From NCBI GenBank assembly GCA_036365515.1, contig CM070877.1, positions 67,938,022-68,002,021 of the forward strand: DNA of 64,000 nt, read 5' to 3'. How positions within the stretch are numbered: position 1 is the first letter of the stretch; every line of letters starts with the position of its first letter. A program made the position numbers and the translations under genes. The stretch comes from Torymus aiolomorphi. Its lineage: Eukaryota; Arthropoda; Insecta; Hymenoptera; Torymidae. The notes under the pieces are model-generated. The model searched no databases and was not told where the DNA came from. It saw nothing but the letters and a program-made list of their open reading frames with translations. Shown here piece after piece: positions 1-10,939 of the stretch.

Positions 1-767
1 GGCGCTGGTACGGAACGACAAAAGGTTTCCAGCAGCGGCTAATAGCGGAGGCTAATAACCGCACCCAGGGGGAAGGGGAGGCCGTGAGGGACTACATAAC
101 GTGCCTCATAGCGATCAATCGAAAGATAGCGCCTCCCCCCAAGATTGAGCAACAGCTGGATCAACTCCACCGGAACCTCCGACCACAGCTGCAAGCCATG
201 GTTCGGAGGACAGACTTCCAGTCGGTAGAGGGTCTGTTAGAGCTTGCGGTGGAGGCGGAGCAGACTCTGGAAAATTCCAGAACTTATAGGCCCCCTCCAC
301 AGCCAGCGACGACGCTGCTGCCGGAGATGGCTTATAAGCCGCCCCCTAAAGCCGACCCGCAGAGGAAGCCCAAGGCAGACGCCAAGGAGGGCAAAGTAGC
401 TGCTGCGGTCGGCGTGACAGAGCCCAAATTGGAGGAATTGGAGGACATGCTTCGGCGGGTGCTAAAGCAGAGCCTTGCTGAGCTGGCAAGCCCTCGAGCA
501 GAGAACCCATCGAGGCATGCGCCTGGTGGCCCGCGTAGAGGGCGTGGCCATCAGCCGCCTGGGCGAACGGGAGCACAGAGGCCCCCGGCGCCAACTCCGG
601 TGAGCAAGGACGCGACTTCGGGAGGGGACTCTGCGCCGCCTGCCAAACCCCGGGGAGGAACCCCAGGGGAACCGAGGCCGCCGCTGAGTTGTTACTCATG
701 CGGCAAGATCGGCTACATAGCCAAGTATTGCCCTAATTGCTCAGGAAACGGGAAGGGGGGCGATTAG
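1..767 (+). CDS. gag: Ty3/gypsy gag, 5' end outside window
   Basis: The frame is open from base 3 to the TAG at 765-767, so the start lies left of the window. The product is the capsid/nucleocapsid polyprotein of an LTR retrotransposon. The N-terminal part seen here resembles gypsy-type capsid (charged helical sequence with a HRNLRP motif), followed by a Pro/Arg-rich linker. It ends in one zinc knuckle, CYSCGKIGYIAKYC. The usual knuckle is CX2CX4HX4C; here the His position is Tyr, so zinc binding may be lost or weak. It overlaps pol by about 30 bases and is expressed upstream of it. Assignment rests on the knuckle and on the downstream pol. Confidence 0.8.
   Translation, partial: RWYGTTKGFQQRLIAEANNRTQGEGEAVRDYITCLIAINRKIAPPPKIEQQLDQLHRNLRPQLQAMVRRTDFQSVEGLLELAVEAEQTLENSRTYRPPPQPATTLLPEMAYKPPPKADPQRKPKADAKEGKVAAAVGVTEPKLEELEDMLRRVLKQSLAELASPRAENPSRHAPGGPRRGRGHQPPGRTGAQRPPAPTPVSKDATSGGDSAPPAKPRGGTPGEPRPPLSCYSCGKIGYIAKYCPNCSGNGKGGD
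755..761 (+). promoter_or_regulatory. Candidate -1 ribosomal frameshift heptamer GGGGGGC
   Basis: In the gag frame the codons read AAG GGG GGC GAT TAG, which gives the pattern G GGG GGC (X XXY YYZ) two codons before the gag stop. A -1 slip here moves ribosomes exactly into the pol frame, whose open frame starts at 737. Position and phase are seen directly; function is inferred. Confidence 0.55.
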
Positions 768-800
768 AGAGAATCGCCCCCGCCCCAAGTCTCCAGGGAG

Positions 801-830
801 CTCGAGCAATGGTAGTAGACCCACTCGAGC
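801..830 (+). repeat. Copy 1 of a 30-bp motif coding ARAMVVDPLE, near the start of pol
   Basis: This segment is repeated almost exactly three times at the far end of the same pol gene (4145-4174, 4237-4267, 4347-4378). The ends are CTCGAG on both sides, so the copy can fold as a hairpin. Confidence 0.8.
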
Positions 831-3800
831 TAACCCCGGCGGCACTTCGAGTGCCGAGCCCGAACACGACTCCAGTGTGCGAGGACACTGCGGCAGCGTG
901 CGATCTCCGTCCGGCCTCCGGGGAGTCAGATGCTCACCCGCTTCCCGACCGAGGAGAAGCTTCCGTCGGCCAACCAACCAACGCAGAGACGCGCTCGTGG
1001 GTTCGAATTGAGGTGGGTGAGTTCAACCTCCGAGCGTTGTTGGATTCGGGAGCATCCACTACGGTGATGGGCACCGTCGGGCTCCAACTGGCCACAGCAC
1101 TCGGGAAAGAGTTCGTAGCGTCCGAGAAGCAAGGTGCTAGGCTTGCGGATGGTAGCCGCAGCCCCTTGCTAGGCCACGTGTTCCTTCCGATCACCGTGGG
1201 TGGGCTTACTCGCGAAATTCGAGTCGCCATTATGCCCCAGCTCGATGCAGGCTGCTACTTAGGGGTCAACTTTGTACGTGCGTTTAGGGCCGTACTTGAC
1301 CCGGATACGGACAGGCTCTTCTGCAAGGACTCAGAAGCCTATGACGAGCTGGAAGTAGCTAGCTTGACCCCCGATCCAAGTACCGTGTTGGCCATCGGGC
1401 TCGAGGACGCTACGGACCTTCAGCGGGCGGAGCTGAAGGAAATGGTAGACGCTATCCTAAGCAAGCTTCCGTCAGGCTTGGGATGCGTAGAGGGCGTGGA
1501 GCATGAGATCACTCTGCGGGACACTCGACCAATCAAGCAAAAGCACTATCCAGTCTCGGACAAGGTGCAAGAAGAGATGCACCGCCAAGTAAAGGAGATG
1601 CTCGAAAAGGGCGTGATCGAGCCCTCACGAAGTGGTTGGTCGAGCCCCATTGTGATGATCCGGAAGAGTGACGGAACACGGCGGTTCTGTGAAGACCTGC
1701 GCAAGGTGAACGCAGTCACGGAACCAGACGCCTATCCCCTTCCGAATATGCAGGATATTCTACGGAAGTTGAGGAAGGCGAAGTTCATCTCCACGCTCGA
1801 CCTTAAGAGTGCGTACCACCAGATACCTCTGGCGGCGGAAGCGCGACCCATAACAGCCTTTGCGGTCCCCGGGATGGGGTTATACCAATTCCGGCGGATG
1901 CCGTACGGGCTTACAAACGCGCCCGCCACCTTTCAGCGGCTCATAGACCAGGTGCTCGGACCCGAGCTAGAGCCGTACGTCTATGCCTACCTCGACGACA
2001 TTATAATTGTCGCCGAGACATTCAAGAAGAATAAGGAGTGCCTCCGGATGGTGCTAGTATGGCTAGTAGCCGCTGGATTGACGCTTAATGCAGATAAGTG
2101 CGTTTTCTGCAAGCCAGAGGTAGCATACCTGGGTTTCTTGGTTAACCGGGACGGCACGAGGCCGAACCCGGCCAAGATCGAACCAATTAGGGATTACCCG
2201 GTGCTCCAGAACCTGAAGGCACTGCGGAGGTTCCTAGGCACCACCTCGTGGTATCGGAAGTTCATACCGAACTACGCCACCATCGCTGAGCCGCTCACGA
2301 ATCTGACTAAGAAAAACCAAAAGTATGAGTGGCTCGAAGAGCAGCAGCACGCTTTCGATCTGCTGAGAGCGATGGTGATGACCGCTCCGGTGCTGCATCG
2401 ACCTCATCCCGAGGAGTTCTACATCGTGCAGACGGATGCGAGTGATGTGGGCCTAGGCGCAGTGCTACTTCAAGAGTTAGAAGGGCAGGAGAGGGTGATT
2501 GAGTTCGCGAGCCGTGTGCTCACATCGGCGGAACGGAATTATAGCGTTACCGAGCGAGAGTGCCTCGCGGTAGTATGGGCCATCCAAAAGTTCCACCCAT
2601 ACATCGAGTGCTACGAGTTTAAGGTAGTGACAGACCACAGCAGCTTGCGGTGGCTCTGCCAACTGAAAAACCCCACGAGCAGGTTGGCTCGTTGGGCATT
2701 GGAGCTGCAAGGCCATAAGTTCACCGTTGAACACCGCAAAGGCGCCTTGAACCACGTGGCAGACGCCCTCTCTCGTATGTATGAGGATGAGAATGGGCTA
2801 GAAGTGTCCGCGGTGTCGTGGTTCACCGACACCGCGGACACGTGGTATCAGGAGTGGTGCGCCAAGGTCAAAGGGCAGCCCAACAACTACCCCACCAATA
2901 AACTCGTAACAGGCAGTCTCTACCGGTACCGCCCCAACTCAGAGGTAGACTCAACCCTCGGCAACGATGACGATGCCTGGAAGCTGGTAGTACCAGAAGA
3001 ACATCGTCGCGAGGTGTTGCAGGAATGCCACGACGACGCCACCGCTGGACACCTCGGCAGAGAGAAGACATTCGCCAGAGTTGCGCTGCGCTATTACTGG
3101 CCGCGCTACTATGCGGAAACGCAGGAGTACGTACGAAACTGCGAGACGTGCCAGCGCTTCAAGATGGAGCAAAGGGCTCCAGCCGGCCTCATGGGGCGCC
3201 GAGTAATCGACAAACCCTGGCAGGAGACATTATCGGGCCGTTACCTCGAAGCTCCAAAGGTTGCGAGTATATCCTGGTGTTCCAGGATCTCTTTACCAGG
3301 TGGGTGGAGGCCTCCCCCCTACGTAAAGCAATCGCCAAGACGGTGATAGCGGAACTGAGACGGAAGATCTTTCTTCGATTCGGTTGCCCGGAAGTCTTCC
3401 TGTCTGACAACAGCACCGAGTTTAAGAACCATGCCGTGGAAGACTTCCTGCGGGAGCGCGGTGTGCATCACACCCACACTCCCCCCTATCACCCTCAGGC
3501 TAACCCGATAGAACGAGCCAACTGTACCCTAAAGACGATGATCGCTTCCTATCTTAAGGAGCGGCATAGTACATGGGACGAGAAGCTTCCGGAACTTCTC
3601 TTCGCCATGAATACGGCGGAGCAAAGTTCTATCGGGATGAGCCAGGCCCTACTGCTCTATGGGAGACAGCCAGAACCTCGTGGCACGCAACGGAGGATGC
3701 AAGAGGTAGCAGCAGACGCCCCGGCTCAAGAAGAAAGTTTGGCTCACTGGAAGAGGCGAATGGAGGCCCTTCCAGAGTTGCACACGCGTGCCGCTTCGAG

Positions 3801-4140
3801 AGCACGCGCGGCTCAAGAACGCCAAGCCGGCTATTATGACGCCGGCAGGCGCGAGCCAACTTTCAAACCAGGCGACAGAGTGTGGAAGCGTAACCATCCC
3901 CTATCCTCAACCGCCAAGGGCATTGCGGCGAAGCTAGCGCCGAAGTTCGAAGGTCCGTATTAGATTACGGATGCCCTAGAAGAGGTGGTGGCCGCCGAAC
4001 AGCTGAAAAGTTACCACTCGGCTCCGCCAGAATCCGACGAGCCGGAAGGGCCGGTCGACACGGAGACCGCGCCTATGAGCGAGCCCTCCGGCGACGCCCT
4101 CTTGGACGAAACGCTTCCGAGGAGACGCGGGAGGCCCCCG

Positions 4141-4380
4141 GGTGCTCGAGCAGTGGTAGTAGACCCACTCGAGCAGACACCGGTGGTACCACCCGCCTCA
4201 TCTCTTCCACGGAGGGGACGCGGAAGACCCGCGAGAGCCCGAGCAGTGGTAGTAGACCCACTCGGGCCAAATCCGTCGGTCCCATCCGTCCCCAATCAAG
4301 CGCCCGCCTGGGCTCGCCCGCCGAGAGAATGCGGAAGGCCTCTGGAAGCCCGAGCAGTGGTAGTAGGCCCACTCCGGCCC
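4141..4380 (+). repeat. Three copies of the VVVDPL-coding hairpin motif in the pol tail
   Basis: Copies begin near 4145, 4237 and 4347. All keep the core GTGGTAGTAGACCCAC (last copy GTGGTAGTAGGCCCAC). The flanking stem changes from CTCGAG/CTCGAG to GCCCGAG/CTCGGGC, so pairing is kept in two of the three. Each copy codes RARAVVVDPL or a close variant and follows an RRGRP-type basic stretch, giving a protein repeat of about 32-36 residues. Confidence 0.75.
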
Positions 4381-4600
4381 GCTCCGGTGGCCTATCCGTC
4401 CCATCTCAACCGCAGCGAGGACGCGGACGCCCTCGGAAAGTCACCTGACCTTTCCGCCTTCCTACGTCGCGGCCGGCGGGAAACCACAGCGAGCCTGCGA
4501 CGTCTAAAGACACTCCAAAACCAGTCGTCCGCGTTTCATTTCATCCATCAGCGCCCTATCTCCTTCCTGATCGATGCAGCGTCCAGAGTACGCCGAATCT

Positions 4601-4610
4601 AGGTGGGGGG
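4601..4610 (+). promoter_or_regulatory. Polypurine tract of LTR element A
   Basis: AGGTGGGGGG lies directly against the TGTGACGGG start of the LTR. This is the expected site for plus-strand priming. One T interrupts the purines. Confidence 0.6.
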
Positions 4611-5690
4611 TGTGACGGGCGCCGATATATAGTAAGTGGATCACGTACACCGCGTCGCGAGACTCGAATCTCGTGCGCTTGCACGTATCGTGATCGGCAG
4701 AGCGCCACGCAGAACAAGCGCCAAGTAGACGGAGAAGAAGACGAAGCCGCCGCGCCGCTGTGAGCGGGAAGGAGCGGCGATGTTGTTGACCGTCGTGACA
4801 CGCAACAAGTCGTTTTTTTGTGAGCTCCGCATCTCAAGTTTTGTGTGTGTGTACCGCGCCTCCACCACTGCAGCCAATCGCGCGATCGCGCCGCCACCAC
4901 TGGGAAGAGTGGAAGTGAGAGAGAGAGAGAATGCGCGAGGACGAGCACGAGAGGAAGAGAGAGGCAGCGTTGCGTAGACTGCGTGCGATGGCTGGCCAGC
5001 CACGAGTAAGTAGGCTCTACACTGATAACAGCGTTTCTTGGTGACGGGAGCGCGAGATAATTCCACCGTCATCTGCGAATGAGCGGCTCCGCCGTAACCG
5101 CGAGCGTGCGTGCAGTGATTGAAGTCTCGGCCTGTGGCGTAATTTTGTTGAATATATTGTCCGGGTTCGCGCCCCTTAGCGCGATTATCTTTATTGAATA
5201 GAATTTTAATTTTATCTTAAATAGTCGAGTCACGAGTATTCATTGAGCGCGCCTTAACCTATGCATGATTTCCCGAATACCGCCCTCTACCCTTTTCAGC
5301 AGCTGCAGCTAGTTGCAGGCATCGCCTCCTAGAGGAACACCGGTAGCGGGAGTAAGTATCTCAATAGCCGCTCGAGAGGTTAGACCGAGCGGCGTTGTAC
5401 GCGGGAAAAGCCGGCTGCGCTGGTAACGCTAGATCTTCGCGAGCAGCCGGTAGTTCGCGGGTAGAAGTTGGCTGCAGCGGCAGAGTGCAGCGCCGGTTCT
5501 AGGGGAAGGCGGCCTAGGCTTTCTACAATAGAAGCCTGGCTCGCCTGTTCGGAACCGGTGCCGAGGCGCTTCTGCCGGACGACAGGTGATTCTACAACGG
5601 TGAGTTGCCCGGGCGTAGAATACACCCGTATATTACCCCGCGAACCCCTGAGAGGGATTAATACCCTCTCCGCAAGTGAACCCCGTTACA
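4611..5690 (+). mobile_element. 3' LTR of Ty3/gypsy element A (1080 bp)
   Basis: The LTR starts TGTGACGGG and ends CCCGTTACA, an inverted pair with one mismatch, and follows a purine tract after pol. It contains a GA-rich stretch at 4911-4930. The 5' LTR is outside the window, so neither LTR divergence nor target duplication can be checked here. Confidence 0.75.
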
Positions 5691-7110
5691 CTGTATAAAA
5701 TTGAATCCATTCTGTTGGTTAGTTTTTGAGAAAGAAATTAAAAAATGAAAAGAACGTGTTTTAGGTAGCGACAATTTGCGGGAGTAAAATTGTGTTAATC
5801 GCTTCAAAATTCCTTGTAGAGGTAGATTTTTGGTTGCCACCTGCATCTTTCTTTTGGATAGATGATTGGTTCATAAATTCCAGAGATTTTTGAGGTTAAA
5901 ATTTTTATAACCTCTTTTTCGAATCGTAATTTCTCGAGAACGGCTGTATCGTATGTATCAGAATGGGATAGGTAGCATTTAAAAGAGAATTAAAATACCT
6001 ATATTATCTAAAAAAAAAAGTTTCTAGCTATCACGGTTCTTTGATTATTAACAAAAATGTAAACATGAAAAATGAAAAAAATGAGTTTTGTATGTCCAAC
6101 GATTCCGGAGGGAAAATTGTCGTAATTTCTTCAAAATTCCTTGTGGAGGTAGATTTTGGATAGCTCTTGGTCAAGTTCTTTGGGCAAAATAATTGGTCCA
6201 TACATTTCAGAGATATTTGAGGTTAAAAATTTTTAAACTTTTTTTTAAATCGTAATTTCTCCAGAACGGTTCTATGAATCAGCTACAGATTTCTAGACAA
6301 TTTTGTATGTGATATATATATTATTTATGTGAATTTTCATCAAGATCGTACGATTACTTTTTGATATTCAAAATTGTCCTATTTTATAAAGTTATTTTAT
6401 TTGTCGCCTGATAACTAGAGAAAACTTGTTTTAATTTTTTTTTAATTTGGCGGAGATGTAGAGTGTATATTATTTATTATATGCGTTTTTAGAGTAAAAG
6501 AATTCGTTTATGAATTTCAGAGATATTCGAGGTTAAAACTGATTTAGCCTTCTTTTCAAATTATAATTTTTTGGATATATCTATACTAGAAAATGGAAAT
6601 AAAACGTGCTATGCGTGCGTGTTGTTCACTTGCTTTTGTTTTTTATTGAGGGTAGTTTACAGCGCGATCAAGTTTTAACCACTTATTATACTCATTGAAG
6701 AATATATTTGAATGAAATTTCAAAAGATTATCTTTATTTTTTACTCAAAATATCGAAATTTTTTGTATAGAACATTGAGAAACGATTGAAGAACGTTAAG
6801 AAAATCAACCAATAGTCCTAAAATTTGGGAGAGATATATTTTTTTTATATATTCAAACTCAATTCGTTGCCCAATAAAATCGAACTATTACGACGAAAGA
6901 TATTTGAGGTTTAAAATAAAACTAATTGAACATGCGATAATATTTTGAAAAAATTTATTTATAAAAATATCGGGTTGTCGCACGAGAAAAAGAGTAACAA
7001 GAATGAATTTTCGAAAAATATATATTAATTTATTACGAATATTCATAAAGAAAATTGGGTATGATACAATTAATTATTGTTATAAAAAATTAAAAAGAAA
7101 AATGAATAAA
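5691..7110. repeat. AT-rich region with diverged tandem repeats of about 320 bp
   Basis: Recognisable repeated blocks include TCAAAATTCCTTGT-GAGGTAGATTT (about 5805 and 6136) and a CAGAGATaTTtGAGGTTAAAA block (about 5880, 6207 and 6517), with a weaker echo near 6898. Spacing is about 310-330 bases. No coding potential or RNA gene was seen. Confidence 0.55.
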
Positions 7111-7114
7111 TACA

Positions 7115-7726
7115 TTATTTTGAGGAAGCTAAGTACCAATGTATTGGCAGCGGTTTTGCATTATTATTGATCAATTGTGTAGTATTTTTAGTATCATGTG
7201 GGTAATCATTCTGCTGCAGGACTTGTTTTATAAAAGAAATGTTGTTTTTATGGAAACTAATATCTAGTAACCATATTGCTCGATCAACGAGGCAGTAAAC
7301 AATGCCTATTTTATTATTTAGAGGATGGTGTGAATTATAATTCAAGTATCGTCCCGAAAAGGTTAGTTTCCTATACGAATTTGTCATAATCTTTCTTTGT
7401 TCGTTCTTAATAATTTCGAGATATAAAAAACTGAAACTATTATTTTGCGATCGCTCGACAGGGAATTGTAAGTTCGTGTCATAAGAATTAAAAATATTTA
7501 GTGTGTCTTCTATATTATTCTTATTAATACACAGCACAATGTCATCCACATATCGAAAGTAAAATATCGGCTTTGATTGTAAATTTGACTAATACAATAA
7601 GATTCTAAATCTTCCATAACTACATCCAACAGAATCGGACTTATGGCATTACCCATAGCTGATCCGAAAGTCTGTCTATCAAATTTCTCGTTAAATTGAA
7701 AATAATTATTATTTAAAATATACTTT
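7115..7726 (-). pseudogene. Penelope-like element reverse transcriptase, C-terminal segment
   Basis: Read on the minus strand this holds the PLE motifs FGSAMGN..SPIL (about 7650-7690), then FYFRYVDDIV with the catalytic YVDD (about 7540-7560), and the PLE-typical TFSGRYLNYNSHHPL block (about 7320-7370). A frameshift lies near 7590. The frame ends at 7115 with no GIY-YIG nuclease visible downstream, so the copy is either an endonuclease-lacking type or 3' truncated. The rest of the RT is found beyond the LTR element B insertion, at 34312 and further right. The four-base target CTTT at 7723-7726 is the insertion point. Confidence 0.8.
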
Positions 7727-7765
7727 TGTTACGAGTAGAGGCTTCTAGAGATTAATCACGCTATC

Positions 7766-8077
7766 GGAAGCGAGCTGCATGTCAGCAGATCGCAGGACAT
7801 TGAACCTCAACTACAGCTGCGCATCAGCAGCACGCGGTGTGGAAACTTCCGAAACTCAAGTGCGTGAATGGAAGCGAGCTGCATGTCAGCAGATCGCAGG
7901 ACATCGAACCTCAACTACAGCGGCACGTCAGCAGCACGCGATGTGGAAACTTCCGAAACCCAAGCGCGTGAATGGAAGCGAGCTGCATGTCAGCAGACCG
8001 CAGCACGTCGAACCCAAGAGCGAGATGATGAAACCAGGGCGCATCGGACACAGCATCGAAAAGCTGACACGATGGCT
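7766..8077 (+). repeat. Three 104-bp tandem repeats in the U3 of LTR B
   Basis: The unit starting GGAAGCGAGCTGCATGTCAG occurs at 7766, 7870 and 7974, with exact 104-base spacing and increasing divergence in the third copy. The same array is in the 3' LTR at offset +25880. It lies upstream of the TATA box, so an enhancer role is plausible but inferred. Confidence 0.85.
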
Positions 8078-8135
8078 CGATTGGCAATCGACAAAGTTAG
8101 CGATTGACTCCCACCCACGGGCACTTTGGTACTGG

Positions 8136-8143
8136 TATAAATA
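8136..8143 (+). promoter_or_regulatory. TATA box of LTR B
   Basis: TATAAATA lies about 170 bp before the AATAAA signal in the same LTR. It is preserved in the 3' LTR. Confidence 0.6.
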
Positions 8144-8435
8144 CGGTACAGAGCACGTATGAGGAGAGTTCAAGACCATCCAGGAACGAGCGAGGAAGGA
8201 CGAACAAGGAAGCTGATCTGCACAAGTGACCCACGAGACGACGATCGCCAGTCGACCGCGCCGCACTTTTAAAACACGTTACGGATATCTCTCTCTTATT
8301 AACGGAAATAAATATCAATACACGCATATAAGCCGACTAGTATTTCACTGCATCGCTTCGAGTACAAACTTGGAGCGACCCGAGAACCAGAACCATCCAC
8401 ATCCTCGAATACGTCTTACACGTAACATATTAATT

Positions 8436-8455
8436 TGGTGCTAGGTGTGGGGTTC
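8436..8455 (+). promoter_or_regulatory. Candidate primer-binding site of element B
   Basis: TGGTGCTAGGTGTGGGGTTC begins eight bases after the LTR end. It has the TGG expected opposite a tRNA CCA end and a GGGGTTC that could pair with a T-arm. I could not assign the tRNA. Confidence 0.4.
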
Positions 8456-8727
8456 TCTTTCGAAATACGATTCGGTATCACGAAGCACGAGTGCTAACAG
8501 GAAAAGACAGGAAGGAAGGATGAGCATAGCAGGAATAACGCTAGTCATCGCCTGTATACAAGGGTAAGCCAATTCCTATCACTCCATTTTTATTCCCTCG
8601 TGGGTAACGCACGATAAGCAGATATTCCAGAAAAGACACAATCTTGTCAAAAAAAAATTGCACAGAAGGAAGAAGAATACGATACCTTCTTGAAAAAAAA
8701 GAAAAGAGAAGAAAACTGAAATCAAGA

Positions 8728-10897
8728 ATGTTCGACTTCCGAAAGAAATCGTCGAAAAACGCGGACAATCCTGCCAAGATCGCGGCAGACGCGCTACAGA
8801 GCGCTCTCAATACGGTAGCCATTGCTAACTCGTGTTCACACGCCGATGTGATAAAGTTGGCACTACAGCAGCTGGATGACACACTCCAGGTCGGATTCGG
8901 CATATTTGCCGAAGATGAAGTGGAAATAGCTGCATACTATCGGAAGGAAGTTGAGAAAATGCAGCGCATCGTAGACGAAAGAAAGAGTCGACCCCTAGCA
9001 GGCTCTCGACGGACCCGAGGGAGTTGCAAATAAGGGAAGCGGCCTTCGGTGCGGGAATTAACCGAATCCCGGAGATGCCAGTAAGCGAGCAGAGAAGTAT
9101 AAACGAGATAGCAACACTTTCCCAAGACCGCAGCATACAATACCAGCCAGCGGAATGGAAGCCTATCAAAACTGAACGGATACCAACACCGCTCATTGGT
9201 CAGACAAGGTCAGGGGACGTGTGCCCAGATGCAGGATTTATGCCATGGAAGATGCCATATCCACAAAATCCCCATATACCCGCATATGTACCTCCGTACG
9301 CACCAGACCTGACAGCCAATGCAAGGAGAGCAACGGGAGAATACGATGTAAAACCGCCACAGGGTTACTCGCAGCCGCAGGGGCCCCTTCACGGTCTTTA
9401 CAATGGGGGCTACATCGAGGGATCGGAAAACTATAACAATTAGCGCGACTGGAATCAAGAACCAGCACACACCGCCGAAAGAGCCAGGATTCATCAGGGC
9501 CAACCAGGAAATCATCCTTACGGGACAGCGGGGATACCGCTTCCTGGACCCATGGAGTCCTCCTGGTATAGATCCCGAGAACCCGAACGTAAGGACTCCA
9601 CATGTACCTTTTCGATGCCCCAGGCGACAAATATGATTCCGCATTTCGAGGGCGAGCCGGAAAAGGTGACAATATTCTGCCGTGTGGTTCGAGATTTACG
9701 TAAAGAATTAGGACCAGGAAAAGAGGACTGGCTCAAGAGCAACGTATGTCTGCGACTAAAAGGTCAAGCAGCAAAGGATTTTTTGCCATGTATAGATCGC
9801 TTTCAGTCTCTCGACCAATTACTTGAAGCGATATCCAAAAAATACAGCGACAATGAGGATACGGATCAAATAATATGGAAATTAAAAACGATAAAACAAC
9901 TGGCAGGAGAGAAAGTCACCGACTACGGTCAAAGGGTGACTATACTGCTGAGTAAGCTGCAACGGGCATACGACGCGGACCATTTGCTATGCAACGCGGA
10001 AAAAGACTCTCACAGAAGACGGGGCGAGGCAGAAGCATTAAAGCAATTTCTGTACGGACTCAAGGTGGACCTTCAACACCTAGTTAACGGCAAACAACCA
10101 CGGAGCTTGGAGGAAGCCATCACTGAAGCTAGACGAATAGAAAAGGAAATGAGTGTCCGTTTCGATAATCCAGAAGTACGGAGTATTACAGCCGGGGCCT
10201 ACAATTAGGCTAACAACTGCCCAAGAGAAATGCGGGTATTGTAAAAAAGGCAATCACAGCGAAGATGTATGTTGGAGAAAGGCTAGGGATGCCAAATTTT
10301 GTGGGTTTTGCGATATAAAAGGCCATACCCTCGAGGAATGTGTGTCAATAAAGAAGGCAGTGCAAAACGGCCAAATACGTAGAAATAAACTCGAGAGTGG
10401 ATCAGTGACTACGAGCTCGCCACAGGCGGTGTCAGCGAAATTCAACAAACGATACGACGCGTGAAACTCGGGAGGTCGAGGAACCCGAGGTGACGGAGAC
10501 CGAGATACAGCGGATCGAAACCGATCAGGCTACGACGATCGAAGAAATAGCTGAGAAAGAAGTATCGACCACGACCAAGATCACTGAAACAATAATCGCG
10601 AAAACCGAGGATCGCGGAGTTTCTATCATCATCAAAATAATGATAGGAATCGTAGTAAGGATAGAGATCAGAATAATGACCGTTCTGAATAATAATCGGC
10701 AAAAGTATAATCGTAACTACAATAGGGATGACCGATATCGTCGAGACCACGGTAGAAATCGCTACAACAACCGAATGGATACTGAGGATAGAAGAGAGTC
10801 GGACACTAAAGTTGCAAGTCGAGGTCAACAAGACACGGGTCATTTAAACTCCCAGGATGCTCGGCACCAGAGTCCTGCAGGACCGAGCAGTAACTAA
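8728..10897 (+). pseudogene. gag: gag of element B, broken
   Basis: An ATG at 8728 opens a helical N-terminal region (MFDFRKK..., to about 9033). A frameshift near 9030 leads into the frame 9024-10208, which is interrupted by TAG at 9441-9443. The part from about 9620 to 10180 (GEPEKVTIFCRVVRDLRKEL... and LKQFLYGL) looks like a capsid domain. After another shift near 10200 come two classical CX2CX4HX4C knuckles, CGYCKKGNHSEDVC and CGFCDIKGHTLEEC. The end (10470-10897) is an Arg/Asp/Asn-rich tail, probably also frameshifted. Role: virion-like particle assembly and RNA binding. Confidence 0.75.
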
Positions 10898-10939
10898 AAG
10901 AAGAGGCACCAGCCGCGCAACGATCCCATTATGTTATAA

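Larger units (their letters stand above)
737..4602 (+). pseudogene. pol: Ty3/gypsy pol polyprotein, broken (PR-RT-RH-IN-tail)
   Basis: Domains in order: aspartic protease (LLDSGASTTVMG, about 1040-1080), reverse transcriptase with FRRMPYGLTNAPATFQ and the catalytic YLDD (about 1985-2000), RNase H (TDASDVGLG, about 2430), integrase zinc finger of HHCC type (about 3030-3160), and the integrase DDE core with D in GDIIGPLP, D in LSDNSTEF and E in PIERAN. The frame used from 737 shifts near 3210-3230, inside the integrase, to the frame running to 3963. There a TAG follows the GPY motif (3961-3963), and the same frame continues to 4602 as a Pro/Arg-rich tail with AT-hook-like RRGRP motifs. At least these two lesions make the copy defective. 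Synthesis would be by -1 frameshift from gag. Confidence 0.9.
7727..8427 (+). mobile_element. 5' LTR of element B
   Basis: TGTTACG...CGTAACA, 701 bp. It has a promoter-like TATAAATA at 8136-8143 and a polyadenylation signal AATAAA at 8307-8312, giving an ordinary U3-R-U5 order. The U3 contains three tandem 104-bp repeats. Confidence 0.9.

Noticed and set aside
4011..4404. Minus-strand open frames opposite the pol tail
   Set aside because: They are shadows of the GC-rich repeat-coding plus strand, which continues the integrase frame.
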